A stretch of DNA of 64,000 nucleotides from Amycolatopsis balhimycina FH 1894 (GCF_000384295.1 NZ_KB913037.1:1345975-1409974); one strand, 5' to 3'; counted from the stretch's first letter, positions 34,308-42,679 are shown. Translations and numbers: made by a program. Notes: generated by a model from the letters alone, not told the origin.

Positions 34308-35005
34308 ACCCCCCGAGCTCCGTCCCGAAAGCGCCACTTTCACGGGAAAGTGGCGCGGGGGGCGGTCTCCCGGAGATGACCGTCGACGGCACCGAAGTCG
34401 CCCCCGGCGTCTGGGTCGCGTCGGCCACTCGCGCCGACTTCGGCGATCCACCCGCCCTCGCCGACGATCTCGCCGACGCCCGCACCCGGCCGGGCTGGCG
34501 CCGACCGGAGTTCCTCGCCGGCCGGTACCTTCTCCGGCGCCTGCTGCGGCGGGTGCGTCCCAGCCTGGCCGCGCTGCCCGTCCGGACCGACCCGGCCGGG
34601 AAACCGCGGCTGGACCCCGGCGGCACGCCGGACCTCGCGCTGCCCGGCATCACGATCTCCCACGACGGGGACCGGATCGCCGTGGCGGTGTGCGCGCACG
34701 GGGACGTGGGCGTCGACGTCCAGCTGCCGCCTGAACAACTGACCGACGCGGCCGTGCGCCGGTGCCTCGGTGAGCATGCTCCGGAGGTCGCCGCGCTGCC
34801 GCGTGCCCGGCGGGCTTGGGAGTTCGCCTGGGTGTGGTCCGTGCAGGAGGCGTGCGTCAAGGCCGCCGGCACGGGCCTGGCCGGGCGGCCCTGGTCGATC
34901 GACGTCCCGCCCGGCGCGGTGTCCGGGCGCTGGGGCCGGTTCGCGTGGCTGAGCCTGCGAACCCGGTCACCCGTGCCGCTCAGCTGCGCCTTCCCCCACC
35001 GATGA
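34304..35005 (+). CDS. Sfp-type phosphopantetheinyl transferase
   Basis: From ATG 34304, coupled to the preceding stop (ATGA), the protein has 233 residues. An ATG at 34376 would give 209 and would leave out an intergenic-type hairpin at 34331-34356 that otherwise falls inside the coding sequence. The magnesium and CoA-binding motifs are GDVGVDVQ and [17 protein letters not shown]. It converts apo carrier proteins to their holo form, and its place in the operon implies that the three carrier domains here are its clients, giving the pathway its own activating enzyme. Confidence 0.86.
34331..34356. repeat. Dispersed-type hairpin at the start of the PPTase gene
   Basis: Ten-base-pair arms (GCGCCACTTT and AAAGTGGCGC) with a CACGGG loop. 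The look is that of intergenic repeats of this genome, yet it lies inside the longest frame of the PPTase gene, which supports the later start at 34376. Confidence 0.55.
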
Positions 35006-35022
35006 TCCCCACGGAGGCCGAC

Positions 35023-35952
35023 ATGCACCTCATCAACGCCCCGGACGTAGTCCCGGAACTCAGCTGCTACACCACCAACCTGGTGGCCTACCTCGAAACC
35101 GACGAACCCGGCGCGAAGACCCGCTTCGCGCACGCCGTGCGCCTCGCAGTCCTCGACGGCGGCTCCGCGGACCTGGTCTTCTCCCAGCACACCCGCATCG
35201 ACGGCGGGACCGCGCACGACCCGCTCGGCTACCGCGGCGCGGCGAACTGGACGACGGCCGCCGCCGGTCTCGACGCCGAACTCGCCCGCTCGGGGCGGGT
35301 GCTGACCGTCGCCGACACCTTCCACCTGCCCTGGTCCCCCGCGCACGAGACCGCGCACTCGCCGCACTGGCTGCTGCTGCTCGACCGGCGCGACGAACAG
35401 TGGCTGGTAGCCGACCACTTCAGCGCGCTGACCCCGCTCGGCGCGCAGGAACCCTTCCTCGGCTGGCTGAACGAGGCCGCGCTGGAGCGCGCGCTGACCC
35501 CGCACGCCCCGTGGCCGGCGGAGATCGCCAACCGCGACCGCCACGCGCTGGGCGCCGCCGTGGAGCCGGTGCACGCGGAGGAGTTCCGCTGGCTGGCGCG
35601 CACCACCGGCGAAGTCCCGGCCACCCCGGGCGACTGGATCTGCGGCCTGCCCGAGGTGCTCGGACGCGTCAGCGACGTGCTGGCCGAGGACGAGACCGCC
35701 GCGGCCCGCTACGGCGACGACCTGTGGGCGGCGAGCAGGCACTACACCTACCGCCTCGGCGTGCTCGCCGCGAACGGCGAGATCTGCGCGGAGGACGCCG
35801 CCGCGGCCGCCGTCTGCTGGGGCGAGCTGCCCAAGGTCGTCCGGTTCGCCGCCGAGTCCGCCGCCCGCGGCAGGCCACGGGCCGGACTGCTGAAACGGAC
35901 CTTCGACGACCTGCTGCACGCCAGCGAAAAGACGACCACCGAGGAGGCTTGA
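35023..35952 (+). CDS. BtrH-like acyltransferase without carrier domain
   Basis: ATG 35023, behind GGAGG, gives 309 residues. It shares with the 27952 product an early cysteine (Cys15 in ELSCYTTNL; CxxxNL is common to both), the HLPWxPxHxxxHxxH motif (101-115) and an Asp131 in VADHFSA, but it has no carrier domain; its C-terminal half is a helical region. The conserved Cys-His-Asp pattern suggests a papain-like acyltransferase of the BtrH type. Two such paralogues imply either two transfer steps or a catalytic and a recognition partner. The family call is an inference from motifs and cluster content. Confidence 0.55.
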
Positions 35953-35957
35953 GCACG

Positions 35958-37475
35958 ATGAAAACCCTGTACCAGTGGTTCGCCGCGTCGGCCGCGGAGC
36001 ACGCCGACGCCCCGGCGCTCGAAGTCGGCGCGCGCACCCTGACCTACGCCGAACTGCGGGATCTCGCCGGGCACATCGCGGCCGAGGCCGTCGACGCGCT
36101 GGGGGCCGTGCCCGCCCGGATCGGCGTGCTGGCCGAACGCAGCGTCCTCACCTACGCCGGCTACCTCGCCGCGCAACGGCTCGGCAGCACCGTCGTGCCG
36201 CTCAACCCCGCCTTCCCCACCGAGCGCAACCGCATGATCGCCGAGGCCGCCGGCCTGGACCTGCTCCTCACCGAAGACGCCCGCGCCGGCCTCGGCGTGC
36301 CCGAACTGGTGATGGCCGAACCCGGGGACGGCTCCCCGCGCACACCGCCGGAGTCCCGGACCGGGGACCTGGCCTACATCCTGTTCACGTCGGGCTCGAC
36401 CGGGCAGCCCAAGGGCGTGCCGATCCGGCACCGCAACGTCTGCGCCTACCTCGGCCACGTCGTGCCGCGGTACGGCATGGCGCCGGGCAGCCGCGTCTCC
36501 CAGACCTTCGACCTGACCTTCGACCTGTCGGTGTTCGACATGTTCACCGCCTGGGCCGGTGGCGCGACGCTCGTCGTCCCCAGCCGTGAGGACCTGCTCG
36601 CGCCGGTGCGGTTCGTCGCGGAGAAGCAGCTCACCCACTGGTTCGCCGTGCCGTCGATGGTGTCGTACGCCCAGCGCCTGCGCAGCCTGCGGCCCGGCAG
36701 CATGCCTTCGCTGCGCTGGAGCCTGTTCTGCGGTGAACCGCTGACGACGCAGCAGGCCGAGGCCTGGCAGCGCGCCGCCCCCGGCGGTGTCGTGGAGAAC
36801 CTCTACGGCCCCACGGAACTGACCATCAGCTGCGCGGAGTTCCGGCTGCCTGCCGATCCGGCGGACTGGCCGGTCACCGCGAACGGGACCGTGCCGATCG
36901 GCCGGCTCTACCCCAGTGTCAACCACATCGTGCTCAACGAGCAGGGGCGGCCCGCCGTCGAAGGAGAACTCTGCGCGCGCGGGCCCCAGCGGTTCCCCGG
37001 CTACCTCGACCCGGCCGCCAACGAAGGCCGCTTCTACCACTTCGGCCCGGGCGACGAGACAGCGCGGCCGCACGGCCCGGACGACGAACTCGACGACGAC
37101 GCCTGGTACCGCACCGGGGACCGAGTGTCCTGGCAGGACGGTTCACTCGTCCACATGGGACGGTCGGACCAGCAGGTGAAGGTCCAGGGCTACCGCGTGG
37201 AGCTCGGCGAGATCGAGGCCGTGCTGCGGGACCAGGAGGCGGTGCGGGACGCGATCGTGCTCGCCCTGCCCGGCAGCGGCGGCACCACCGAGCTCGAAGC
37301 GGTGTGCACGGGCCAGGGCCTCGACCCCGACGAGTTGCTCGCCGCCGTCGCCGGCCGGCTGCCCGGGTACATGGTGCCCCGCCGGCTCAGCGTGCTGGAC
37401 ACGCTGCCGCTCAACGTCAACGGCAAGATCGACCGCTCGGCCCTCACCGCGGAAGCGATCGGGCAGCGCGGATGA
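35958..37475 (+). CDS. Stand-alone amino acid adenylation domain
   Basis: ATG 35958, behind GGAGG, gives 505 residues. Core motifs are canonical: A3 [17 protein letters not shown]4/A5 [13 protein letters not shown] and [13 protein letters not shown]7 WYRTGDRV, A8 [15 protein letters not shown] and A10 [12 protein letters not shown]. There is no attached carrier or condensation domain, so it loads a free carrier in trans. The [13 protein letters not shown] segment resembles prolyl-AMP ligases that work with acyl-CoA-dehydrogenase-like oxidases in pyrrole formation, but the substrate is not proven. It is the second ligase of the operon, so two different acids are probably loaded. Confidence 0.9.
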
Positions 37476-37501
37476 CCACCACACCCCCGGAAGGGAAGAG
37501 C

Positions 37502-38092
37502 ATGGGAACCGCACACGTCACCCAGCCGCCACTCCGCACCGCGTGCTTGCCCGCGGAAAGCCAGGCGGCGCAAGGAAATCCGGTCGGGGAGGCTTCGGCG
37601 CAGGGCCCACCGGACCCGGGACTGGTGCCCACGGAAGGGTTCTGCCGGGCGATCGCGAAGCTGCCGACCGGAGTCACGGTGCTGACCACCGTCACCGACG
37701 ACGCTCCCGTGGGGTGCACGGCCAACGCGGTGATGTCACTGTCGGCCGACACCCCGAGCGTGCTGGTGTCGCTGGGCAGCCACAGCCGGACCCTCGCGGC
37801 CATCCTCGACGCCGGGCGATTCGCCGTCAACACCCTGTCCTGGTCGCAGCGGGCGCTGACCCGCAAGTTCGCCACCGGCACCCCGGCCGAACGGTTCGCC
37901 GGGGTGCCGTGGCGGGCCGAGCGCCGGACTCCGGTGCTGTCCGCCGCGGGCATGGCGCTGGTCTGCGAGGTGGGTGACACCGCGACCCTGCTGGACCACA
38001 CCGTGGTCGTCGGCAAGGTGGTCTGGCTGCGGGACACGAACGCGGCGCCGACGGTGCTCTACGGACGAGAGCAGTACCCGCTCGGCGCCTGA
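37502..38092 (+). CDS. Flavin reductase-like protein
   Basis: ATG 37502, behind GGAAGGG, gives 196 residues; another ATG at 37472 overlaps the previous stop. The flavin reductase domain begins near residue 50 (FCRAIAKLPTGVTVLTTVTDD), with GCTANAVMSLSADTPSVLVSL forming the FMN-binding core and DHTVVVGKVV near the end. It supplies reduced flavin to a monooxygenase. The only candidate partners in the operon are the two acyl-CoA-dehydrogenase-fold proteins, so at least one of them may be an oxygenase. It is the last gene of the operon, ended by a strong hairpin. Confidence 0.87.
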   Translation: MGTAHVTQPPLRTACLPAESQAAQGNPVGEASAQGPPDPGLVPTEGFCRAIAKLPTGVTVLTTVTDDAPVGCTANAVMSLSADTPSVLVSLGSHSRTLAAILDAGRFAVNTLSWSQRALTRKFATGTPAERFAGVPWRAERRTPVLSAAGMALVCEVGDTATLLDHTVVVGKVVWLRDTNAAPTVLYGREQYPLGA

Positions 38093-38104
38093 CGGTCCGT
38101 GGCA

Positions 38105-38163
38105 AACGCCGTGAAGGCCACCTTGAGGAACTTCAAGTTCCTCAAGGTGGCCTTCACGGCGTT
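38105..38163. terminator. Perfect 29-bp inverted repeat, bidirectional terminator
   Basis: Arms 38105-38133 and 38135-38163 are exact reverse complements around one unpaired base. The element fills the 75-bp gap between the convergent flavin reductase and LysR genes. Its length and perfection suggest a mobile or recently copied intergenic repeat as well as a terminator. Confidence 0.8.
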
Positions 38164-38167
38164 GCCG

Positions 38168-39094
38168 CTAGGAGGTGGACCGGCGGGCCGGGCGCGTTCC
38201 CGCGTCCGCGACCTGTTCGGCGGTCGCGCGGGCCGCCGCGTCGAGCAGGACCGAGAACCGGGGGTCATTGCGGATCTCGCGGTGCCAGGCGACCTGGGTG
38301 AAGACCTGGAAGGGCGCCGTCCACGGCACCTCGGTCAGCCGGCCCTCCGCCAGTTCCGCGGCGACGCTGAGCCGGGGCAGCAGCGAGACGCCCAGCCCCG
38401 CGGTCAACGCGCGTTTCACCGCGTCGACCGAGCCGAAGGACAACGCCCGGACCCCGGTGTCGCCGGCGGCGCCCAGCGTCCGCTCGAACATGCGCTGATA
38501 GCCACTTCCCCGGTGTGCGCACAGCAGGGGCTGCTTCGCCAGCTGCGGGGTCGTCACCGGCTCCTGGGCCAGCGGCCCGTCCCGGTCGGCGACCACCACG
38601 AGCGGCTCCGGGCACAGCAGGGTCGAATCGGCCCTCGGCGAGGACGCGCAGACGTCGATGAAGAACGCGCAGTCGACGTCGGAGTCGCCGAGCCGGGTCC
38701 ACGGACTGGCTTCCAGCGGCCGGATCTCCAGTGCCAGGTCGGGATACCGCCGGTACAGGTACTCGACGATCGGCACCAGCCGGTAGGTGGTGAGGCCGCT
38801 GTCCGCGGCGACCGTCAGCGCGTCACCGGGGGCGCTCCCCGCCTCGAGCACGGTCTCTTCCGCCATCCGGCTCAGCTTCACGATCTTGTGCGCGTAGCGC
38901 CGGAACCGCTGGCCGGCCGTGGTGAGCCGGATGAGCGCACCCCTGCGGTTGAACAGGTCGCAGGCGAGGTCGCGCTCCAGTTTCTTGATCCGGGCGGTGA
39001 CCGTCGGCTGGGCGAGGTTCAGGTCGCTGGCGGCCTTGGTGAAACTCGACTGCTCCGCCACGGTGAGGAACGTGTCAAGCGATGCGGTGTCCAC
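38168..39094 (-). CDS. LysR-family transcriptional regulator
   Basis: GTG 39094 gives 308 residues. The winged helix-turn-helix is at residues 1-62 (LDTFLTVAEQSSFTKAASDL, then TVTARIKKLERDLACDLFNR). A periplasmic-binding-protein-like effector domain follows (about 90-295). It borders the carrier-protein operon on the far side from the divergent promoter and is the only regulator within or next to that cluster, so it probably controls it in response to a small-molecule ligand. Confidence 0.9.
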   Translation of the reverse strand: MDTASLDTFLTVAEQSSFTKAASDLNLAQPTVTARIKKLERDLACDLFNRRGALIRLTTAGQRFRRYAHKIVKLSRMAEETVLEAGSAPGDALTVAADSGLTTYRLVPIVEYLYRRYPDLALEIRPLEASPWTRLGDSDVDCAFFIDVCASSPRADSTLLCPEPLVVVADRDGPLAQEPVTTPQLAKQPLLCAHRGSGYQRMFERTLGAAGDTGVRALSFGSVDAVKRALTAGLGVSLLPRLSVAAELAEGRLTEVPWTAPFQVFTQVAWHREIRNDPRFSVLLDAAARATAEQVADAGTRPARRSTS

Positions 39095-39103
39095 AGCTGC
39101 GGA

Positions 39104-39403
39104 TCACCACCGGCCCAGGTGGGCGGCACGGGGGGCGATCCCCGCGTCCTCGCCGGTGTCTCCCGCGCGGGGCGGAGGGAGTTTTCGCGGGTCCGCGGCG
39201 TTCTGCCGGTGGGCACCCCGATCGGCCGGTAGGGCCGTTCTCCCAGTCGAAATCCCAGTCGAAATCCCACTGTCGTAGAACAACTCGGTCCCGGACACGA
39301 GCCCTCCCGGTTGCCGGATCCACACTGTCGGCACGACACCTTTCACTGCGATGTTCCCCCGATCGACGCCCCTTCGAGTGGCGCCGAAGTCATTGCGCGC
39401 CAC
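39104..39403 (-). CDS. Possible small hypothetical protein upstream of LysR
   Basis: A GTG-started frame of 99 codons ends 9 bp before the LysR start on the same strand. Its codon third positions are GC-rich as in real genes here, and it contains a duplicated GISTGIST segment encoded by a 12-bp tandem repeat (39241-39264). I recognise no domain. Two other frames are open over the same stretch, so this may be chance. Confidence 0.2.
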   Translation of the reverse strand: MARNDFGATRRGVDRGNIAVKGVVPTVWIRQPGGLVSGTELFYDSGISTGISTGRTALPADRGAHRQNAADPRKLPPPRAGDTGEDAGIAPRAAHLGRW

Positions 39404-39627
39404 TCACTGTGAATACCACCGGGCAATGACCGACAAACTGGCTCTATCGGGCAGCAAACAAGGGGACACTACTCACCGAACGTGGCCGGTTCAGCGGGTT
39501 CTTCACTCCAAGAGACCAGTGACGCACTCGCCACCTCAATCACCATACCTGCGGAAAACACTCATTTCTCGATCTCCGGCATTTCCTTCTGCGATTTCCG
39601 ATAGCGCTTCCGCGCGAGACAAAGGAA
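39376..39627. other. Intergenic stretch, lower GC, one inverted repeat
   Basis: GAGTGGCGC (39376-39384) and GCGCCACTC (39397-39405) form a 9-bp inverted repeat with a 12-bp spacer, a possible operator for the LysR side. The rest, up to the azlD stop at 39628, is visibly less GC-rich than its surroundings and shows no gene I can support. Confidence 0.35.
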
Positions 39628-39948
39628 TCAGCCGAACGCCAGCCGCAGCAGGGCGGTCACCACCGCGGCGCCGATCATCGCGGTCAGGATGGACCGCTTG
39701 GCCGCCAGCAGGACGACCCCGGCGCCGACCCCCGCGAGCGCGGTGAGCGTCCGCATCGAGGACACGTCACCCGAGGACGGCCACAGCAGGGTGACCACCA
39801 AGCCGGCGATCAGGGCCGGAGTCGCGCAGGTCAGCGCGTTGCGAAGCCAGGTGGGCAGCTCCCGGCCGCCCGCGGCCAGCGGCACCACCACCCGCAACGT
39901 GAACGCGGTGACGCCGAGCGCCAGCACGATCGTCCAGTGGTACGTCAT
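39628..39948 (-). CDS. azlD: AzlD-type branched-chain amino acid transport subunit
   Basis: ATG 39948 overlaps the azlC stop (ATGA), giving 106 residues with about four membrane helices (IVLALGVTAFTLRVVVPL near the start, ALIAGLVVTLLWPSS in the middle). AzlD is the small subunit that works with AzlC to export branched-chain amino acids and analogues. The pair is divergent from a CGNR-type regulator. Confidence 0.85.
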   Translation of the reverse strand: MTYHWTIVLALGVTAFTLRVVVPLAAGGRELPTWLRNALTCATPALIAGLVVTLLWPSSGDVSSMRTLTALAGVGAGVVLLAAKRSILTAMIGAAVVTALLRLAFG

Positions 39949-40637
39949 CGCCGCACCCCCAGGATCGCCCCCGCCACGGCGCCCGCGGCCCCGGCCACCA
40001 GCACCGGGATACCCGGCGGCGCCCAGAAGACCAGCGCGGCCGCGGTGACGACGCCGAGCACCGCCAGGCCCCACGCGCGCACGTTCTTCAGGTGCTGGCG
40101 CAGCAGGCCGAGGAAGAACACCGGGTAGGCGGCGTCCAGCCCGAGCCGTCCCGGATCGCCGATGGCGTCGCCGAGGACGGCGCCCAGCCCGGTCCCGATG
40201 GTCCAGCCGCACAGGCACAGCAACCCGGCCACGCGCAGGGTCCGCAGGTCGTAACGCCCTTCCCCGCGCTGGGCGATCGCCCACGAGCCGTCGGTGATCA
40301 GCAGCGCCGTCCCCGCCCGCGACCAGGCGGAGCCGGTCAGCGCCGGGGCGATCGTGGTGCCCATCAGCAGGTAACGCGCGTTGAGCGCGGCCGCCGCGCC
40401 GACCGCGGCCCAGACCGAGCCGTGCTGCGCGATGACGGCCACCGCGCCGTACTGGGCGCTGCCGGAGAACACCAGCAGCGACATGGCCACCGGGGCCAGC
40501 ACACCCATGCCGACGGAAGCCGCGAGCGCGCCGAACGCCATGCCGTCCGCCAGGTCGGCCGCGGCCACCGGCAGCACCGGGCGCACGACCTGGGCCGGCG
40601 AACGGGGTTCGGTGGTCGTTTCGGTCACGAAGCTCAT
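39945..40637 (-). CDS. azlC: AzlC-type amino acid exporter
   Basis: ATG 40637, behind GAGGAG, gives 230 residues. The AzlC signature is clear: DLADGMAFGALAASVGMGVLAPVAMSL-like start, FSGSAQYGAVAV, ALNARYLLMGT and ITDGSWAIA, with six to seven membrane segments. With AzlD it exports branched-chain amino acids or toxic analogues. Its position next to a cluster that likely makes unusual amino acids makes self-protection or product export possible (inference). Confidence 0.88.
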   Translation of the reverse strand: MSFVTETTTEPRSPAQVVRPVLPVAAADLADGMAFGALAASVGMGVLAPVAMSLLVFSGSAQYGAVAVIAQHGSVWAAVGAAAALNARYLLMGTTIAPALTGSAWSRAGTALLITDGSWAIAQRGEGRYDLRTLRVAGLLCLCGWTIGTGLGAVLGDAIGDPGRLGLDAAYPVFFLGLLRQHLKNVRAWGLAVLGVVTAAALVFWAPPGIPVLVAGAAGAVAGAILGVRR

Positions 40638-40679
40638 CTCCTCGGAGTCGGCACACCTCGACGTTACTAGCAAAGCCGT

Positions 40680-40788
40680 CTGGTGGTAACCCGAGAGCGT
40701 GGTCGTACCCAGCATTTCTTTGAATAAACCTCGAATCACCTGGTATTTTCCGCTGAGACGTAACCCAAATCGGGGACTGGTGGTAACC
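40680..40788. promoter_or_regulatory. Two CTGGTGGTAACC direct repeats in the azlC-CGNR promoter
   Basis: The 12-bp sequence CTGGTGGTAACC occurs at 40680-40691 and again at 40777-40788, the second one just before the CGNR start codon, the first within 45 bp of azlC. The identical sites flanking the divergent promoter are good candidates for the CGNR regulator's operators. Confidence 0.55.
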
Positions 40789-40795
40789 TCCAGGA

Positions 40796-41353
40796 ATGGT
40801 TCCACGCCCCGCCGCACCGCCCCCGCTCACCCTGGTCCAAAGCCTGGTCAACACCCGCGAACTGCTCGAAGACCGGGACGACCTGAGCACCCCGGCCGGC
40901 CTGGCGGCGTGGGCGGAAGCCGAGGGACTGCCCGGCCTGGCCCGGCCGGCGGAGGCGGACCTGACCCGCGTACGCAGGCTCCGCGAAGCGCTGCGGCAGC
41001 TGCTGGGCGGCGGCGCCGGCCTACCGGGCGCGGTGAGCGTCCTGAACGGCGAACTGGCGCGGACCGGCACCCGTCCCCTCCTGCAGGCCGGCCCGCCCGG
41101 AGCGGAATTCACCGGCGACTGCACTACGTCCTTGGACGCGGCGATCACCCGGGTGCTCGCCGCCGTGGTCACCGCCCGCCTCGACGGTTCCCTGTCCCGC
41201 CTGAAGACGTGCGGCGCGGAGGACTGCCAATGGGCGTTCTACGACCGCTCCCCCAACGCGGCGAGCCGCTGGTGCGAGACGTCGGTCTGCGGCGCCCGGC
41301 ACAAGATGCGCGCCTACCGCGCCCGCCAGGCCGCGGGCACCGCCACCCGCTGA
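40796..41353 (+). CDS. CGNR zinc-finger transcriptional regulator
   Basis: The 185-residue protein has an N-terminal ABATE-type ligand region (LTLVQSLVNTRELLEDRDDLST) and the C-terminal CGNR zinc finger with ligands in LKTCGAEDCQWAFYD and RWCETSVCGARHK. Such proteins are small-molecule-responsive regulators in actinomycetes. ATG 40796 is almost directly preceded by the second copy of a 12-bp repeat, so its own promoter is probably self-regulated. It is divergent from azlCD. Confidence 0.85.
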   Translation: MVPRPAAPPPLTLVQSLVNTRELLEDRDDLSTPAGLAAWAEAEGLPGLARPAEADLTRVRRLREALRQLLGGGAGLPGAVSVLNGELARTGTRPLLQAGPPGAEFTGDCTTSLDAAITRVLAAVVTARLDGSLSRLKTCGAEDCQWAFYDRSPNAASRWCETSVCGARHKMRAYRARQAAGTATR

Positions 41354-41377
41354 ACCCGCACCCCGGCCGCACTCACG

Positions 41378-42556
41378 TCATAGATCCAGCGCACTCATCA
41401 CCAAAGCGGCGACGGCGGCCCGGTGCTCGGCGCTGTCCTGCCACCGCAGCCGGCGCCCGGCCTCGACCACCACACCGAAGCCCGCGTGCACCAGCACCCG
41501 CGCCTGGCGCGCGTCGAGCTCCGGACGAGCCTGCCGCAAGTGCTGTTCCCAGACGGCGATGTGCTCGCGCTGCGCCGCGACCAGAGGACGGCGCAGGGCG
41601 GCCGGCAAGCCGACGATTTCGGCGTTCGCCACGCTGTTGAGGGCGTTGTGCTCGAAGCTGTACGCCACGTACGTCGCCGTCAGGGCGATCAGGGCGTCGT
41701 GCGGACCGGCCGTCCGGCGGAGGTTCTGTTCGACCGCCTGGGCCAGCAGCCCCGCGGCCTGCAGGCACGCGGCCGCCAGGATGTCGGCCTTGCCCGGGAA
41801 GTACCGGTAGAGCGCGGACGGCACCAGCCCCACGGCCTCGGCGATCATGCCGTTGGTGACGGCGGCGAAGCCGTCCCGCTCGAACAGGGGGACGGCCGCC
41901 TCGAGGATTTCCGAACGCCGGGTGCGGGGCACGGGCCGGGCGGGCAGGTCCACCAGGCGCGCGTCCACGGCGGGGTCGGTCGCCGCCACGCGCAGGGCGG
42001 AGGCCCGCAGCAGGTCTTCGACCCGGCGCCGGCCGATCGAGTTGTGGTGCATCGTGATGGACCCGATCGCGCCCAGGGCCGCCACGGCCCGCAGGTGCTC
42101 GCCGGGCCACGGGTACTCGCGCCGCACCGCGTCCGCCACCCGGCCGACGACGTGCGCGAACTTGCCCCGGAGCACCCGGCGGTCTTCGGCGTTGAGGTAG
42201 CGGGCCTCCCACCGGTAGACGCCACCGGCCCCGCGGTGGGCGACGGTCACCCGGGCGACGGCGGCGAAGACGTCCGCCAAAGCCGCGTCCGGGGGGACGT
42301 CGCCGAGCGCGGCGACGAGCCGGTCCACCGTGACGTTCGCGCACTCGGCGAACAGCGCGTACTTGTTCGGGAAGTGCCGGTACAGCGCGGCCGCGGTGAT
42401 GCCCACGCCGGCCGCGATCTCTTCCATGGACGCCGCGTGGTAGCCGCGCTCGCTGAACACCGTGGCGCCCGCCTCGACGATGAGCTGCTTGCGGTTGCGC
42501 GGCCGGACGGCCGCGGCCGGCTCGGCGGTCACCGCGGCAGCCGGGGCGGAGGGCAC
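41378..42556 (-). CDS. Double-domain TetR-family regulator
   Basis: The 392-residue protein consists of two complete TetR units in one chain. The first helix-turn-helix is near residues 24-68 (RKQLIVEAGATVFSERGYHA, then ITAAALYRHFPNKYALF), the second near 213-257 (RRSEILEAAVPLFERDGFAA, then LVPSALYRYFPGKADIL), each followed by a helical ligand domain. TetR proteins normally work as dimers of about 200-residue chains; here the dimer is covalent and the halves are diverged, so it could read an asymmetric operator. It is divergent from the rubber oxygenase gene, whose relatives are commonly controlled by TetR-type regulators. Confidence 0.87.
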   Translation of the reverse strand: MPSAPAAAVTAEPAAAVRPRNRKQLIVEAGATVFSERGYHAASMEEIAAGVGITAAALYRHFPNKYALFAECANVTVDRLVAALGDVPPDAALADVFAAVARVTVAHRGAGGVYRWEARYLNAEDRRVLRGKFAHVVGRVADAVRREYPWPGEHLRAVAALGAIGSITMHHNSIGRRRVEDLLRASALRVAATDPAVDARLVDLPARPVPRTRRSEILEAAVPLFERDGFAAVTNGMIAEAVGLVPSALYRYFPGKADILAAACLQAAGLLAQAVEQNLRRTAGPHDALIALTATYVAYSFEHNALNSVANAEIVGLPAALRRPLVAAQREHIAVWEQHLRQARPELDARQARVLVHAGFGVVVEAGRRLRWQDSAEHRAAVAALVMSALDL

Positions 42557-42668
42557 GGGAACGGGGCCATGGGTGCCAGTGAACCACGAAGTGACGCGGG
42601 TCCCGAGCCGCGGACCGATTCAGACGGGGCATGCCTTGCCGACGTCGGGGCCGCCTCGCTATGTTAAT

Positions 42669-42679
42669 GGAGAATCTCC
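42669..42679. promoter_or_regulatory. Possible TetR operator before lcp
   Basis: GGAGAATCTCC is an 11-bp palindrome with 5-bp arms, 78 bp before the lcp start in the 200-bp gap shared with the double TetR gene. The nearby TATGTTAAT is the most A/T-rich stretch and may hold a promoter. The palindrome is short, so this is tentative. Confidence 0.35.

Noticed and set aside
39075..39323. Minus-strand frame with a WDFDWDFDWENG segment as a RiPP precursor
   Set aside because: The repeat is just the third-frame reading of a 12-bp tandem repeat, with no modifying enzymes nearby and no ribosome-binding site.
41378..42556. Double TetR read as two fused neighbouring genes caused by a lost stop
   Set aside because: Both halves are intact and in one frame without a remnant of a start region between them, and no frameshift is needed; I keep it as one gene.
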